Shown: positions 29,130 to 37,754, numbered from the stretch's first letter. The stretch: 64,000 bases of DNA from Sphingomonas flavalba (GCF_004796535.1 NZ_SPHY01000006.1:124001-188000), one strand, 5' to 3'. The notes: a model not told the origin generated them from the letters alone. A program made the numbers and translations.

Positions 29130-30046
29130 AGCCGCCCCAGCGCCGTCAGCGTGTCGCGGATCGCCGCCTCGCCCTCGCCCGACACCGGCAGCAGCGGCGG
29201 GCGGACGGTGCCCCCCGGCAGGCCCTGCAGGTTCAGCGCCGCCTTCAGGATCGCCGGGCCGGACCCGAATCGGCCGACCAGATCGCTGGTGTACCATGCG
29301 TCCATCGTAGCACGGTCCTGCCGCCCGCACGCACGCGCCGCGTCGATGTCACCGGCCCATAGATGGTTGTAGAAATCCGGCTGGGCGCGGCCGAGCACGC
29401 CGCCGGCGCCCATCGTGCCGTCGCCGCCGCGCGCCTGGAGTAGGGTCAGGCCGAACTCGTCCATCGTGTGGCCGAACACCCGCACCTTGTCGCCCAACGC
29501 GAAGAAGGTCTCGACAAACCGCTCCATCCGCCCGGTCGACTGCTTGACCGCGACGATATTCGGCAGGTCAGTCAGCCGCTCGAGCAGCGCCACGTCCATG
29601 TCGATGCCGGTGCCCGGCGGCCAGTTGTAGATGCACACCGGCAACGCGCTGCCCCGCGAAATCACCGTGTAGAACGCGACGAGTTCCTCCGCGTTCGGGC
29701 GCAGATAGGGCGGCGGCATCACCAATATGCCCTGGAATCCGCTCTCCGCCGCCGTCGCCGCATAGGCCAGCACCTCGTTGGCGGTGAACGCGCCGCACCC
29801 GGCGACCAGCGGCAGCCGCGCGCCCAGCTGGGCACCGGCGGCGCGGAACAGGCCGTGGCGCTCGTCGGGCGTCAGGCTGGTCCACTCGCCGGTCGTCCCG
29901 GCCAGGATCAGCCCGTGCATCCCCTCGCCGTGCAGCCATTCGAGCAGGCCGCCGAGCGCCGGCAGGTCAAGCGCGCCCTCGGCGTCGAACGGCGTGGTGA
30001 TCGCCGGGATATAGCCTCGCCAGTCGACCCGGTCGCGCTTGTTCAA
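29126..30046 (-). CDS. dihydrodipicolinate synthase-family enzyme (possible pyrroline-4-hydroxy-2-carboxylate deaminase)
   Basis: 306-residue class I aldolase-like (beta/alpha)8 enzyme. The Schiff-base Lys is Lys168 in IVAVKQSTG, with a Tyr at about 140 in CIYNWPPGTG and the GTTGEWTSL loop. In hydroxyproline catabolism a DapA relative deaminates 1-pyrroline-4-hydroxy-2-carboxylate to alpha-ketoglutarate semialdehyde; the operon with the flavoenzyme subunits supports that reading. Start: TTG at 30046 after AAGGAGGGTGG, an excellent ribosome-binding site; the longer frame has no better one. It is the first gene of the four-gene operon and divergent from the LysR gene. Confidence 0.9.
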   Translation of the reverse strand: MNKRDRVDWRGYIPAITTPFDAEGALDLPALGGLLEWLHGEGMHGLILAGTTGEWTSLTPDERHGLFRAAGAQLGARLPLVAGCGAFTANEVLAYAATAAESGFQGILVMPPPYLRPNAEELVAFYTVISRGSALPVCIYNWPPGTGIDMDVALLERLTDLPNIVAVKQSTGRMERFVETFFALGDKVRVFGHTMDEFGLTLLQARGGDGTMGAGGVLGRAQPDFYNHLWAGDIDAARACGRQDRATMDAWYTSDLVGRFGSGPAILKAALNLQGLPGGTVRPPLLPVSGEGEAAIRDTLTALGRL

Positions 30047-30127
30047 AACCACCCTCCTTCGCTCGCTCCGCGGCGCGTGTTGCGCCGGTACGAAACTCAC
30101 TTCAATAACAACGTCGAATGACTATCA

Positions 30128-30142
30128 TTGCGTTTTTCGCAA
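30128..30142. promoter_or_regulatory. inverted repeat TTGCG-N5-CGCAA, probable LysR operator (copy 1)
   Basis: A perfect 15-bp dyad, TTGCG TTTTT CGCAA, in the 131-base space between the divergent operon (start 30046) and the LysR gene (start 30178). It has the T-N11-A form of LysR-type operators. An identical copy is at 32906, and a 14-bp variant at 32973. Confidence 0.7.
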
Positions 30143-30177
30143 AACTGCGGCGAGATCGACCGCCTAGGAGAGGCCCG

Positions 30178-31086
30178 ATGTCCGATATCGCATTGATGTA
30201 TTTCTACGAAGCGGCGACGCTCGGCTCGATGCGGCTGGCCAGCGACAAGATCGGCGTCGCCGTCTCGTCGATCAGCCGCCAGATCGCCCAGCTCGAACAG
30301 ACGCTCGGCGTCCAGCTGATCGAGCGCAGCCGCCGGTCGATCAAGCTGACCACCGCCGGCGAGCTGGCTTACCAGTATTACCGCTCCGCCCGCGCCGACC
30401 GCGAGGCGTTCATCGCCCGGCTGCGCGAGCTGCGCGACATCAAGACCGGCATCGTCCATCTCGCGGTCGGCGAAGGCTTCCTCGGCGGCCCGTTCGTCTC
30501 GATCATCGATTCCTTCCAGCGCGCCAATCCAGGCATCGAAATCGTCATCAACAGCGCCGGCACCGCCGACATGCTCCGCATGGTGGTGGAGGACGAGGTG
30601 CATATCGGCCTGGTCTTCCACAGCATCGACGAGCCCAAGATCCGCGTCCGCGCCTCCGCCCTGCAACCGCTGATGGTCATCTGCGCCCCCGGCCACCCGC
30701 TCGCCGCGCTCGACCGGGTAACGCTGCGCGACCTCACCCATCACCGGCTGTGCCTGCCGCCCAAGGGCTTCCGCATCCGCCAGACGCTGAGCGCGGCGGA
30801 AGCCCGCGCGCATATCTGGCTGCAACCGCGCCTGACGACGGATTCGCTCCACGTCCTGTGCGCGACGGCGATGCTCGGCGAAGCGGTCACCATCCTGCCG
30901 CCGATCAGCGCGATGGCGGAAATCGAACAGGGTCTGCTGGTCAGCCGCCCACTGGCGGCCAATGATCTCGATCATACGACGATCAGCCTGATCCACCGCC
31001 TCGGCCGCCAGCTCGACGGCGCCCCATCGCGGCTGCTGGCGATATTGGAGGCAAAGCTGCGCAGTTGGGCGGCAACCCCGGCATAA
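30178..31086 (+). CDS. LysR family transcriptional regulator
   Basis: 302-residue LysR-type regulator with an N-terminal winged helix-turn-helix (about residues 8-60, SMRLASDKIGVAVSSISRQIAQLEQTLG) and a periplasmic-binding-like effector domain (about 90-290). The ATG follows AGGAGAGGCCCG, so I reject an upstream ATG in the same frame that gives 20 extra residues. It is divergent from the DapA-DAO-ferredoxin-FAD operon and presumably controls it through the dyad at 30128. An identical dyad before the symporter and TonB receptor genes suggests a wider regulon. Confidence 0.92.
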   Translation: MSDIALMYFYEAATLGSMRLASDKIGVAVSSISRQIAQLEQTLGVQLIERSRRSIKLTTAGELAYQYYRSARADREAFIARLRELRDIKTGIVHLAVGEGFLGGPFVSIIDSFQRANPGIEIVINSAGTADMLRMVVEDEVHIGLVFHSIDEPKIRVRASALQPLMVICAPGHPLAALDRVTLRDLTHHRLCLPPKGFRIRQTLSAAEARAHIWLQPRLTTDSLHVLCATAMLGEAVTILPPISAMAEIEQGLLVSRPLAANDLDHTTISLIHRLGRQLDGAPSRLLAILEAKLRSWAATPA

Positions 31087-31096
31087 GCGCGACGGT

Positions 31097-32542
31097 TCAG
31101 CCCGCCGCCCGCGCCACGCGCGGCGCGGTCGCCAGCACCACGGCGGCCAGGGTCAGCGCGTTGGCTGCCATCGCCACCAGCCCCTTTTCCCAGTTCGGGA
31201 AGAACGCCCACAGCCCGTCCAGCCCCGGCAGCAGCAGCACCGCATAGCCGACGACCAGCCCGGCGGTGACGCCCGCCGCATTGGTTCGCCGCCACAGGAA
31301 GGCCAGGAACACGCCCGGCGCCAGCATGCCGATCGAACTATACGCCATCAGCCCGATGTCGACCAGCGAACGGCTGCCGCCCAGCGTCAGGTAGACCGCG
31401 ATCGCCGCGAAACCGACGGTCGCCGCCCGCGACGCGACCAGCGCGCCCTTCTCGCTCATCGCCGGGCGCAGCGGCAGTAGCACGTTGCGGCTGAAAATCG
31501 ACCCGGCCGCCAGCAGCAGCACCGATCCCGGCACCAGCGCCAGCAGGCAGGCGGTTCCGGCAAGCACCCCCACCGCCCAGGCCGGGTAACTGTCGGCGAC
31601 GAACTGAAGCAGCGCCGCGTTCAGGTCGCCGTCCGGCGGCTGCACCTGCGCCAGCAGCGCACCGAAGCCGAGCAGGATGATGAAGAAAAACGACAGCGAA
31701 TAGAGCGGCTGGAAAATCGCGTTGCGCTTGATCGTCCAGCCGTCCTTCGCCGCGTAGCAGAGCTGGAACATGTGCGGGAAGATGTAGGTGCCAAGCGCGA
31801 CGTTCAGCGCGGAGGTGATCAGCCAGGTCGTGTCCAGCCCCGCCTCCGGCTGCAACCCCGGCAGGCTGGTCAGCCCCGGGTGGGTGGCCTCCGCCCGGTG
31901 CAGCAGGTCGATGATCGACGCCGCGCCCACCTTGTCGGCGACGGTGGCGCTGAGCGCGACGACGATGACCAGCATCAGCACGTCCTTCACCCCGGCGGCG
32001 AAGGCGGCGGAACGCAGCCCGGCGAAGAACACGAAAGCGAGCATCATCGCCGCCGCCGCGATCGTGCTGGTCATCATCGACACCGGCCGGCCGAGCGACA
32101 GTTGCAGGATCACCGACAGCGCGGTCAGCTGGATCTGGACGTAGATGACCAGCGCCGCGATCCCGGCCACCGCCACCACCACCGACAGCGCGCGCGATCC
32201 GTAGCGCGCATCGAAGAAATCCGCCTGGGTGATAAGCCCCCTGTCGCGCCCGGCTGCCCAGATCAGCGGCGTCAGCCAGTACCCGATCGCCGCCGCCAGC
32301 GACACCGAGCAGAAGGCGAGGTAGGCCGGCGCGCCATAGGCCCAGGCATAGCCGGAAATGCCGAGCACCGCGAAGGTGGTGTAGATCTCGCCGGCGTTCA
32401 GGAACCAGAAGATCAGGGTGCCCATCCGCCGTCCGCCGACCGCCCATTCGGTGACGGTCTGCGCCCGCGCCTGCCGCTTGCCGTAGAGCAGCGCGCCAAG
32501 CATCGTCCCGACGACGATCGCCACGGTCAGTGCCAGGATCAT
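31097..32542 (-). CDS. sodium:solute symporter (SSS/PutP family)
   Basis: 481-residue multi-helix inner-membrane protein of the sodium:solute symporter family, with about 13 hydrophobic segments. Family-like positions are SGYAWAYGAPAYLAF, SLAAAIGYWLTPLIW and FTGLR-type FAGLRSAAFAAGVKD near the centre. Members import proline, pantothenate, sugars or carboxylates with Na+. It lies downstream of a DUF3311 protein with a 4-base overlap, as is usual for this symporter subgroup. Because it is next to the imino-acid dehydrogenase operon, proline-like substrates are a fair guess but not proven. Confidence 0.93.
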   Translation of the reverse strand: MILALTVAIVVGTMLGALLYGKRQARAQTVTEWAVGGRRMGTLIFWFLNAGEIYTTFAVLGISGYAWAYGAPAYLAFCSVSLAAAIGYWLTPLIWAAGRDRGLITQADFFDARYGSRALSVVVAVAGIAALVIYVQIQLTALSVILQLSLGRPVSMMTSTIAAAAMMLAFVFFAGLRSAAFAAGVKDVLMLVIVVALSATVADKVGAASIIDLLHRAEATHPGLTSLPGLQPEAGLDTTWLITSALNVALGTYIFPHMFQLCYAAKDGWTIKRNAIFQPLYSLSFFFIILLGFGALLAQVQPPDGDLNAALLQFVADSYPAWAVGVLAGTACLLALVPGSVLLLAAGSIFSRNVLLPLRPAMSEKGALVASRAATVGFAAIAVYLTLGGSRSLVDIGLMAYSSIGMLAPGVFLAFLWRRTNAAGVTAGLVVGYAVLLLPGLDGLWAFFPNWEKGLVAMAANALTLAAVVLATAPRVARAAG

Positions 32543-32820
32543 CGCCCGCCCGCCCCGTCGCCCATGCCGGCGTTCGCGCCGGAGCCCTCGCCGTCCCCGG
32601 CGCCGTCATCCGCGCCGTCCCGCGCCGCCCGCCGCTCCATCCAGTACAGCAGCGCGATGCAGGCGGAGGCGAAGACGATCCCGGCGATCTGCCAGAACAT
32701 CGCGAACGGAATGCCCAGCGGCCGCGCCGCCACCCCGTTCGCCCACGGCGCCAGCCCAAGCTGCCACAGGAACGGCAGGGCCAGCAGCAGATAGCGCCAG
32801 CGCGACAAACGCCCGCCCAT
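32539..32820 (-). CDS. DUF3311 small membrane protein, symporter partner
   Basis: 93-residue protein with two hydrophobic segments (about residues 9-25 and 40-60, containing LPFLWQLGLAPWANGV and IPFAMFWQIAGIVFAS) and a Gly/Asp/Ala-rich cytoplasmic tail (about 65-93). It is encoded immediately before and overlapping the SSS symporter. DUF3311 genes regularly accompany such symporters and are thought to be accessory subunits. The tail is unusually repetitive. Confidence 0.9.
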   Translation of the reverse strand: MGGRLSRWRYLLLALPFLWQLGLAPWANGVAARPLGIPFAMFWQIAGIVFASACIALLYWMERRAARDGADDGAGDGEGSGANAGMGDGAGGR

Positions 32821-32905
32821 CTAGCCGCGCCGCCTAAAACGAATGACAGTGAAGCGACTTACGATATTCAGCACGCAAGACTCCTCCCACAACCCCAGTC
32901 GTAGT

Positions 32906-32920
32906 TTGCGTTTTTCGCAA
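32906..32920. promoter_or_regulatory. inverted repeat TTGCG-N5-CGCAA (copy 2, identical)
   Basis: The same 15 bases as at 30128-30142, including the T5 spacer, in the 278-base space between the divergent DUF3311/symporter unit (start 32820) and the TonB receptor (start 33099). This is the largest noncoding stretch around these genes; besides this and copy 3 it contains AT-rich short dyads such as ATTGCAAT and is presumably a double promoter region. Confidence 0.7.
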
Positions 32921-32972
32921 GGATAATTGCAATCCATAGCGATTGCATGCCGCGTTGAAAGCGGGAATTCAT

Positions 32973-32986
32973 TTGCGTGGACGCAA
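32973..32986. promoter_or_regulatory. inverted repeat TTGCG-N4-CGCAA (copy 3, spacing variant)
   Basis: The same half-sites as the two exact copies, with a TGGA spacer instead of TTTTT. It is 53 bases from copy 2 in the same intergenic region. A second binding site for the same regulator is likely but the spacing change weakens the case. Confidence 0.5.
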
Positions 32987-33098
32987 CGAGGTGCGGTCGG
33001 GTTTGCCTGCCTGCAGACGCTCACCACCAGTCGCGGCGTCCAAACGGCAATGAAAACATACCGCGCGGGGATGTGCGGGTGGAGCAGGGAGTTCTAAA

Positions 33099-35354
33099 AT
33101 GACTCGATTTCATCTTTCGAGCAAATCGACAGTCCGCCTTTCCTTGATCGCATCCGTCGGGGCGACCGCCTTGGCCGCGGCTTCGCCTGTGCATGCGCAA
33201 ATGGAGGAAGCGGCTGGTGTATCCTCCTCGATTGGCGGTGGCGATATCGTCGTCACGGCCCAGCGCAAGGAAGAGAATATCCAGAAGGTGCCCGTCGCCA
33301 TCACCGCCTTTTCCGGTGACGCCGTCGAGCAGATGGGGTTCCAGCGCCCGGTCGACGTGATCTCTCAGGTTCCCAACATGAACTTCCAAGGCCCGTTCGG
33401 CGACGTCGGCGTGCCAATCGTCGGCATCCGGGGCGTACAGCTCTATGATTATGGCGATGCCAACGAATCCTCGGTCGCGATGTATATCGACGACGTCTAC
33501 ATGGGCACCATCTCCGCCACTACCGGCCAGATCTTTGACGTCGAGCGTGTGGAGGTCCTGCGCGGCCCGCAAGGGACTCTCTATGGCCGCAACACCACTG
33601 GCGGCGTCATTGCTTTCGTGTCGCGCAAGCCGACGGACTATCTTAGCGGGTCGGCAAGCGCCCAATACGGTTCCTACAATCAGGTCGTGGTGCAGGGCGC
33701 CATCAGCGGACCGCTGTCCGACACCGCCCGCTTCCGCGTCGCCGGCCAGTATAACCGCGACGACGGCTGGCAGAAGAACATGGTCCTCGACCGCCGGAAC
33801 GCCAGAACCAACGTGGGATCATTGCGCGCCACCCTGGAATTCGACGCGACAGAGGACTTTCTACTGACTGCTTCGGCGCACTATACCCGTTCGAACGGCA
33901 CCAATCAGCAACAGGTCTTCCGCGGCACTCAAGATCCGAACAATACCAGCGTCCGCTGTTCCGACGCGCAGATCCTGACAAACCTCTGTTCCAACCAGGC
34001 CGGCTTCGTAAACCCGAACCCGAAGCCAGGAAGGATTTATTCCAACCAGGACAATCTGCGGAACGATCTGGAAGTATGGGGCGGCTATCTGCGCGCCGAC
34101 TGGCAGCTCGCCGACAATCTGAAGCTGACCTCGATCACCGCGTATGAGGACGTCAACAAGTTCGTCCGTGAAGATGCCGATGCGTCAGCCAACTCAGGTG
34201 GGAACGACTATGTAGAGGCATATTCGGCCGATACGTGGCAGCTTACCCACGAAACCCGCCTCGCCGGCGAGGGTTCGGGCTATGACTGGGTTGCCGGTGT
34301 GTTTTACTATCGCGATCACAAGTTCGTGACGAGCGCTTTCGAAGCGTTCCAGGACGGAACTTATGCGACGGTGAACGACAAATCCTGGGCGCTGTTCGGC
34401 CAGGCCAACTTCGAAGTCGCTCCGCGCCTGCGCGGCATTCTGGGCGTGCGCTATACCGAAGAGACGCGAACGCTCGAAAATCTGGTCGCGGTGAGTGGGG
34501 CCGTTGTCGGAACCACGCAGGGCACCCCCTATTTCCAGACCTCGGGCGCGGTGACGGCGAAGGAAACCACCGGCCGGGTCGGCCTGGAATGGCAGGCAAA
34601 CGACAATACGCTGGTCTATGCGACGGTATCGACCGGCTTCAAGAGCCCGGTCTACAACACGACGACTGTATCCAACCAGAACGCGGTCGGGCCGGTTGGC
34701 GCGGAAAAGATCACCGCATACGAACTGGGTTCCAAACTGCGTTTCGCAGACGGCAATGCCACGCTGAATCTCGCGACTTTCTATTATGATTATCGCGGCA
34801 TTCAGATGGTCGGAACGGAACCCGGCGTAAACGGCGCACCGACCAGCCGCTTCACCAACCTCGGAGATGCCAACATCTACGGGCTGGAGGCGGAGTTCTG
34901 GGCACGCCCGACATCGAATTTCGAACTTCGCTTCAGCGGAGCTTTCCTTCACACCAAGATCAAAGCTGGACCTGGCGTTCTGGTGACCGGAACCCCGGTT
35001 GACGGAAAGCGCCTTTCCAACGCGCCGTCGTTCAACGCCAGCGCGATGATCCGCTACACGCTGCCTCTAGATATACCTGGGGAACTTGCGTTGCAGGCGG
35101 ATGGCCGATTCCAGACGAAAGTTTATTTCGGACCCGACAACCAACTGCTTGAAAGCCAAGGCTCCTACGCCGTTGCCAACTTCCGGATCTTCTGGAAAGC
35201 GCCGCAGGACAAATTCGAAATCTCGGCTTTCGTCGAAAACGCCTTCAATAAGGCCTACTTAGTCCACACGTTCAACGATCCCGGTGTCGATGTCGACCAC
35301 CTGCTCTACGGTCGTCCGCGCTGGATGGGCGTAAAGCTCGCCATGAATTTCTGA
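33099..35354 (+). CDS. TonB-dependent receptor
   Basis: 751-residue outer-membrane receptor with a signal peptide (about residues 1-31, SPVHAQ), a TonB box-like segment DIVVTAQRKEEN (about 50-60), a plug domain (about 60-175, with RGVQLYDYGDANESSVAMYIDDVYMG and DVERVEVLRGPQGTLYGRNTTGG) and a barrel ending in VKLAMNF. The family usually takes up large or scarce nutrients rather than siderophores. Base composition and wobble use are visibly less GC-rich than in the flanking genes, shared with the next two genes. The LysR-type dyads lie upstream. Confidence 0.93.
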   Translation: MTRFHLSSKSTVRLSLIASVGATALAAASPVHAQMEEAAGVSSSIGGGDIVVTAQRKEENIQKVPVAITAFSGDAVEQMGFQRPVDVISQVPNMNFQGPFGDVGVPIVGIRGVQLYDYGDANESSVAMYIDDVYMGTISATTGQIFDVERVEVLRGPQGTLYGRNTTGGVIAFVSRKPTDYLSGSASAQYGSYNQVVVQGAISGPLSDTARFRVAGQYNRDDGWQKNMVLDRRNARTNVGSLRATLEFDATEDFLLTASAHYTRSNGTNQQQVFRGTQDPNNTSVRCSDAQILTNLCSNQAGFVNPNPKPGRIYSNQDNLRNDLEVWGGYLRADWQLADNLKLTSITAYEDVNKFVREDADASANSGGNDYVEAYSADTWQLTHETRLAGEGSGYDWVAGVFYYRDHKFVTSAFEAFQDGTYATVNDKSWALFGQANFEVAPRLRGILGVRYTEETRTLENLVAVSGAVVGTTQGTPYFQTSGAVTAKETTGRVGLEWQANDNTLVYATVSTGFKSPVYNTTTVSNQNAVGPVGAEKITAYELGSKLRFADGNATLNLATFYYDYRGIQMVGTEPGVNGAPTSRFTNLGDANIYGLEAEFWARPTSNFELRFSGAFLHTKIKAGPGVLVTGTPVDGKRLSNAPSFNASAMIRYTLPLDIPGELALQADGRFQTKVYFGPDNQLLESQGSYAVANFRIFWKAPQDKFEISAFVENAFNKAYLVHTFNDPGVDVDHLLYGRPRWMGVKLAMNF

Positions 35355-35376
35355 TCTGCTGTCGTGAAGGCTGGAA

Positions 35377-35397
35377 GCGGCTTTTGATATAAGCCGC
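35377..35397 (+). terminator. hairpin between TonB receptor and DUF819 genes
   Basis: Stem GCGGCTT (35377-35383) / AAGCCGC (35391-35397), 7 bp with a 7-base loop, 22 bases after the receptor stop. There is no T-run, so it may only reduce readthrough. Confidence 0.4.
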
Positions 35398-35428
35398 CTC
35401 CGGCTCCCTTCCTGCGGATATACCATCT

Positions 35429-36619
35429 ATGCCTCTTCAAGATCCGATGATGGTTGCGGCGGTCTGCTGCTTGATCGCTGGAGCCGTGATGTGGGCAGCG
35501 GAAAGCCGTTACGGCAGGCGCTTCTTCGCGGTCGTGCCGCCAATCCTGCTGCTCTGCTACGTCCCGGCGATTTTCGGTTCTCTCGAAATCCTGCCGCGCC
35601 AATCCGACGCCTATGACTGGATGGCCCAGTATCTGCTGCCCTTCGGTCTGTTTCTCCTCGTAGTCACAACCGACATCCCGGCGATATTCCGGCTAGGATG
35701 GCCGGTATTGGTGGTAATGCTCGTCGGCTCCGCCGGAGTCATGGCGGGGGCGATCCTGTCCTATTACCTTGTTCGCAGCTTCCTGCCCACCGATGCGTGG
35801 ACGGTATTCGTCGCGATTACCGGAAGCTGGATAGGCGGCGGCAGCAACTTCGCGGCGCTACGCGAAGCGGTCGCGATGCCAGATCGCCTCACCGGTCCGG
35901 CCATCGTTGTCGACGCGACGGTCGGGTATATTTGGCTCGGGATCGTGCTGTTCATGGCCCGGCATCAGGACTGGGTGCGCCGTTTCTACGAACCGAGAGA
36001 GCTGGAATCTCACGTCGACGACGCGACGGCTGAGGTTGAGCAGAGCCCGGTCTCGGCAGAACAGCTGGTAATATTGATCGCAGTTGCGCTGCCCGTGGCG
36101 GTCGGCTGCATGTGGGCAGGCTCCGCATTGTTCTCGGCGATCAGCGATACCCTGCACACGATGCCCGCAATGCAGGGCGTGCTCTCCGCCTACACGTTCG
36201 GCATTCTCGCGGTGACGCTATCGGCTATCCTGCTGTCCTTCACTCCGTTGCGCAAGTTGGAGCGCTTTGGAGCGACCCCTGTTGGCTACGCTACACAGTT
36301 CATTTTCTTCACATCGCTCGGCGCGCAGGCGGATATTGCTGCAATCCTAGAGCTTCCGGTCTTATTGCTCGCCGGGATATTGTGGATCGGAGTTCACATC
36401 CTGTTCCTGGCTATCATCAGCAGGGCGCTGCGTACCCCTCTTTACGTGCCGGCGATCGCTTCGATTGCAAATGTCAGCGGCCCTTCGGTCGCAGCAATCG
36501 TCGGCGCAGAATATGGCAAGAACCTCGCTGCGCTGGGCCTTCTTCTAGGCTTGCTCGGAAATCTTCTAGGGACCTGGGCGGGGCTTGGCATCGCGTTGCT
36601 GTTCCGCTTTGTTGGATAG
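35429..36619 (+). CDS. DUF819 family membrane protein (putative permease)
   Basis: 396-residue integral membrane protein of the DUF819 family (YjcL-like), with about ten hydrophobic segments and the conserved TGSWIGGGSNFAAL and GPAIVVDATVGYIWLGIV stretches. Members are predicted transporters of unknown substrate. It follows the TonB receptor by 74 bases and precedes an AstE/ASPA-type deacylase by 23 bases, so the three may act in series: receptor, permease, hydrolase. Lower GC than the rest of the window. The start ATG is 28 bases downstream of the preceding sequence's GAT-rich leader and has only a weak ribosome-binding site. Confidence 0.85.
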   Translation: MPLQDPMMVAAVCCLIAGAVMWAAESRYGRRFFAVVPPILLLCYVPAIFGSLEILPRQSDAYDWMAQYLLPFGLFLLVVTTDIPAIFRLGWPVLVVMLVGSAGVMAGAILSYYLVRSFLPTDAWTVFVAITGSWIGGGSNFAALREAVAMPDRLTGPAIVVDATVGYIWLGIVLFMARHQDWVRRFYEPRELESHVDDATAEVEQSPVSAEQLVILIAVALPVAVGCMWAGSALFSAISDTLHTMPAMQGVLSAYTFGILAVTLSAILLSFTPLRKLERFGATPVGYATQFIFFTSLGAQADIAAILELPVLLLAGILWIGVHILFLAIISRALRTPLYVPAIASIANVSGPSVAAIVGAEYGKNLAALGLLLGLLGNLLGTWAGLGIALLFRFVG

Positions 36620-36642
36620 TTTTCGTTATGGGAGTTTCAAGA

Positions 36643-37656
36643 ATGGAAATCGCGGGTAAGGCGTTCGAACGCGGAACCAAGACGACCTTTGATCTGGCCG
36701 TCGGCGAAACGGCGCTGCGAGAGGTGACTGTGCCGGTGACCGTCATCTGTGGGCATCAGGACGGGCCGACCATCGCGGTCACGGCGGCTTGCCACCCCAT
36801 GGAACTGAACGGCGTCCTTACCGCCATCCGCCTGGTCGAGCGCATCGAACCAGTTGACCTGTCCGGAACCGTCCTGATCGTCCATGTGCAGAATGTCATG
36901 GGCTTCGAACACAAGCGCGGCCATGCATCTCCGCTGGACGGCGTCAACTTCGGCAAGGCCTTCCCAACCGGCATCAAGGTCGAGGGAACAGGCAACGTCT
37001 CGCATCAGGGGCTTTCGCTGAGCTTCTCGAGCGCGGATACGATATTCCGCCAAATCATCAAGCAAGCCGACATGCTGATCGACCTCCACGGCGGCGAATT
37101 GTTCGAGTCTCTTAAGGAGAATATCGAGATTCTGACCGTCGCGGACGACGAGACAAATCGGCGCACCCGTGAAATGGCGCGGGCCTTTGGTTTCGATCTC
37201 ATCTGGGAAGTCCCGCAAGGCAGCATACCGGAAATGCCAAGCTACCCCGAACGTGGCAACGCGGTGATGGAAGCTATGAAATCCGGCATCCCGGCGGTAT
37301 TTTGCGAAGTCGGCAGCGAAGGGCGGCTCGAGGAAGCACTGGTCGAGAAAACCATCGCCGGAATCCTCAATGTCATGCGAACCTACCACATGCTGCCAGG
37401 CGACGCTGTTAAGACCAACGCTAGGGTCCTGATTGGCGGCCATGTTCTCTTCTCTTCGCGCGGCGGACTTTTTCTTAACCGCGCGGTCGCCGGCCAGGAG
37501 GTAGAAAAAGGCGAAATCCTAGGCGAAATCGTCAACCTCAAGGGCAAGACTGTAGAAGAGATCCGCTCTCCAAACCATTGCATGGTCTCCAACACCATCA
37601 CGCTGGCTATCACTAATCCCGGGGATATGCTCTATGTGCTTGGCAACATCGTCTAG
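36643..37656 (+). CDS. succinylglutamate desuccinylase/aspartoacylase-family deacylase
   Basis: 337-residue Zn-dependent M14-like amidohydrolase of the AstE/ASPA clan. The metal-site motif is CHPMELNG (His and Glu), with a later DLHGGELFE supplying a third ligand, and [25 protein letters not shown]. Family members remove acyl groups from N-acyl amino acids. It follows the DUF819 gene and shares its lower GC. Start: ATG at 36643 preceded by GGGAG; a second ATG five codons upstream has no clear ribosome-binding site and is an alternative. Substrate unknown; N-acylated amino or imino acids are a reasonable guess. Confidence 0.88.
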   Translation: MEIAGKAFERGTKTTFDLAVGETALREVTVPVTVICGHQDGPTIAVTAACHPMELNGVLTAIRLVERIEPVDLSGTVLIVHVQNVMGFEHKRGHASPLDGVNFGKAFPTGIKVEGTGNVSHQGLSLSFSSADTIFRQIIKQADMLIDLHGGELFESLKENIEILTVADDETNRRTREMARAFGFDLIWEVPQGSIPEMPSYPERGNAVMEAMKSGIPAVFCEVGSEGRLEEALVEKTIAGILNVMRTYHMLPGDAVKTNARVLIGGHVLFSSRGGLFLNRAVAGQEVEKGEILGEIVNLKGKTVEEIRSPNHCMVSNTITLAITNPGDMLYVLGNIV

Positions 37657-37704
37657 TCACGCACGATAGAAGAGGTACCCCCCTTCTCTCACAGATTCCC
37701 GTTG

Positions 37705-37741
37705 CTATCTCCGTACCGACTTGGCACGGACCGGAAGATAG
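37705..37741 (+). promoter_or_regulatory. inverted repeat upstream of the proline-racemase-family gene
   Basis: Near-perfect dyad CTATCTCCG (37705-37713) / CGGAAGATAG (37732-37741) with a single-base bulge, 14 bases before the start codon. It could be an operator or a leader hairpin. It differs from the TTGCG-N5-CGCAA dyads. Confidence 0.4.
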
Positions 37742-37754
37742 GGAGACAGCACGC

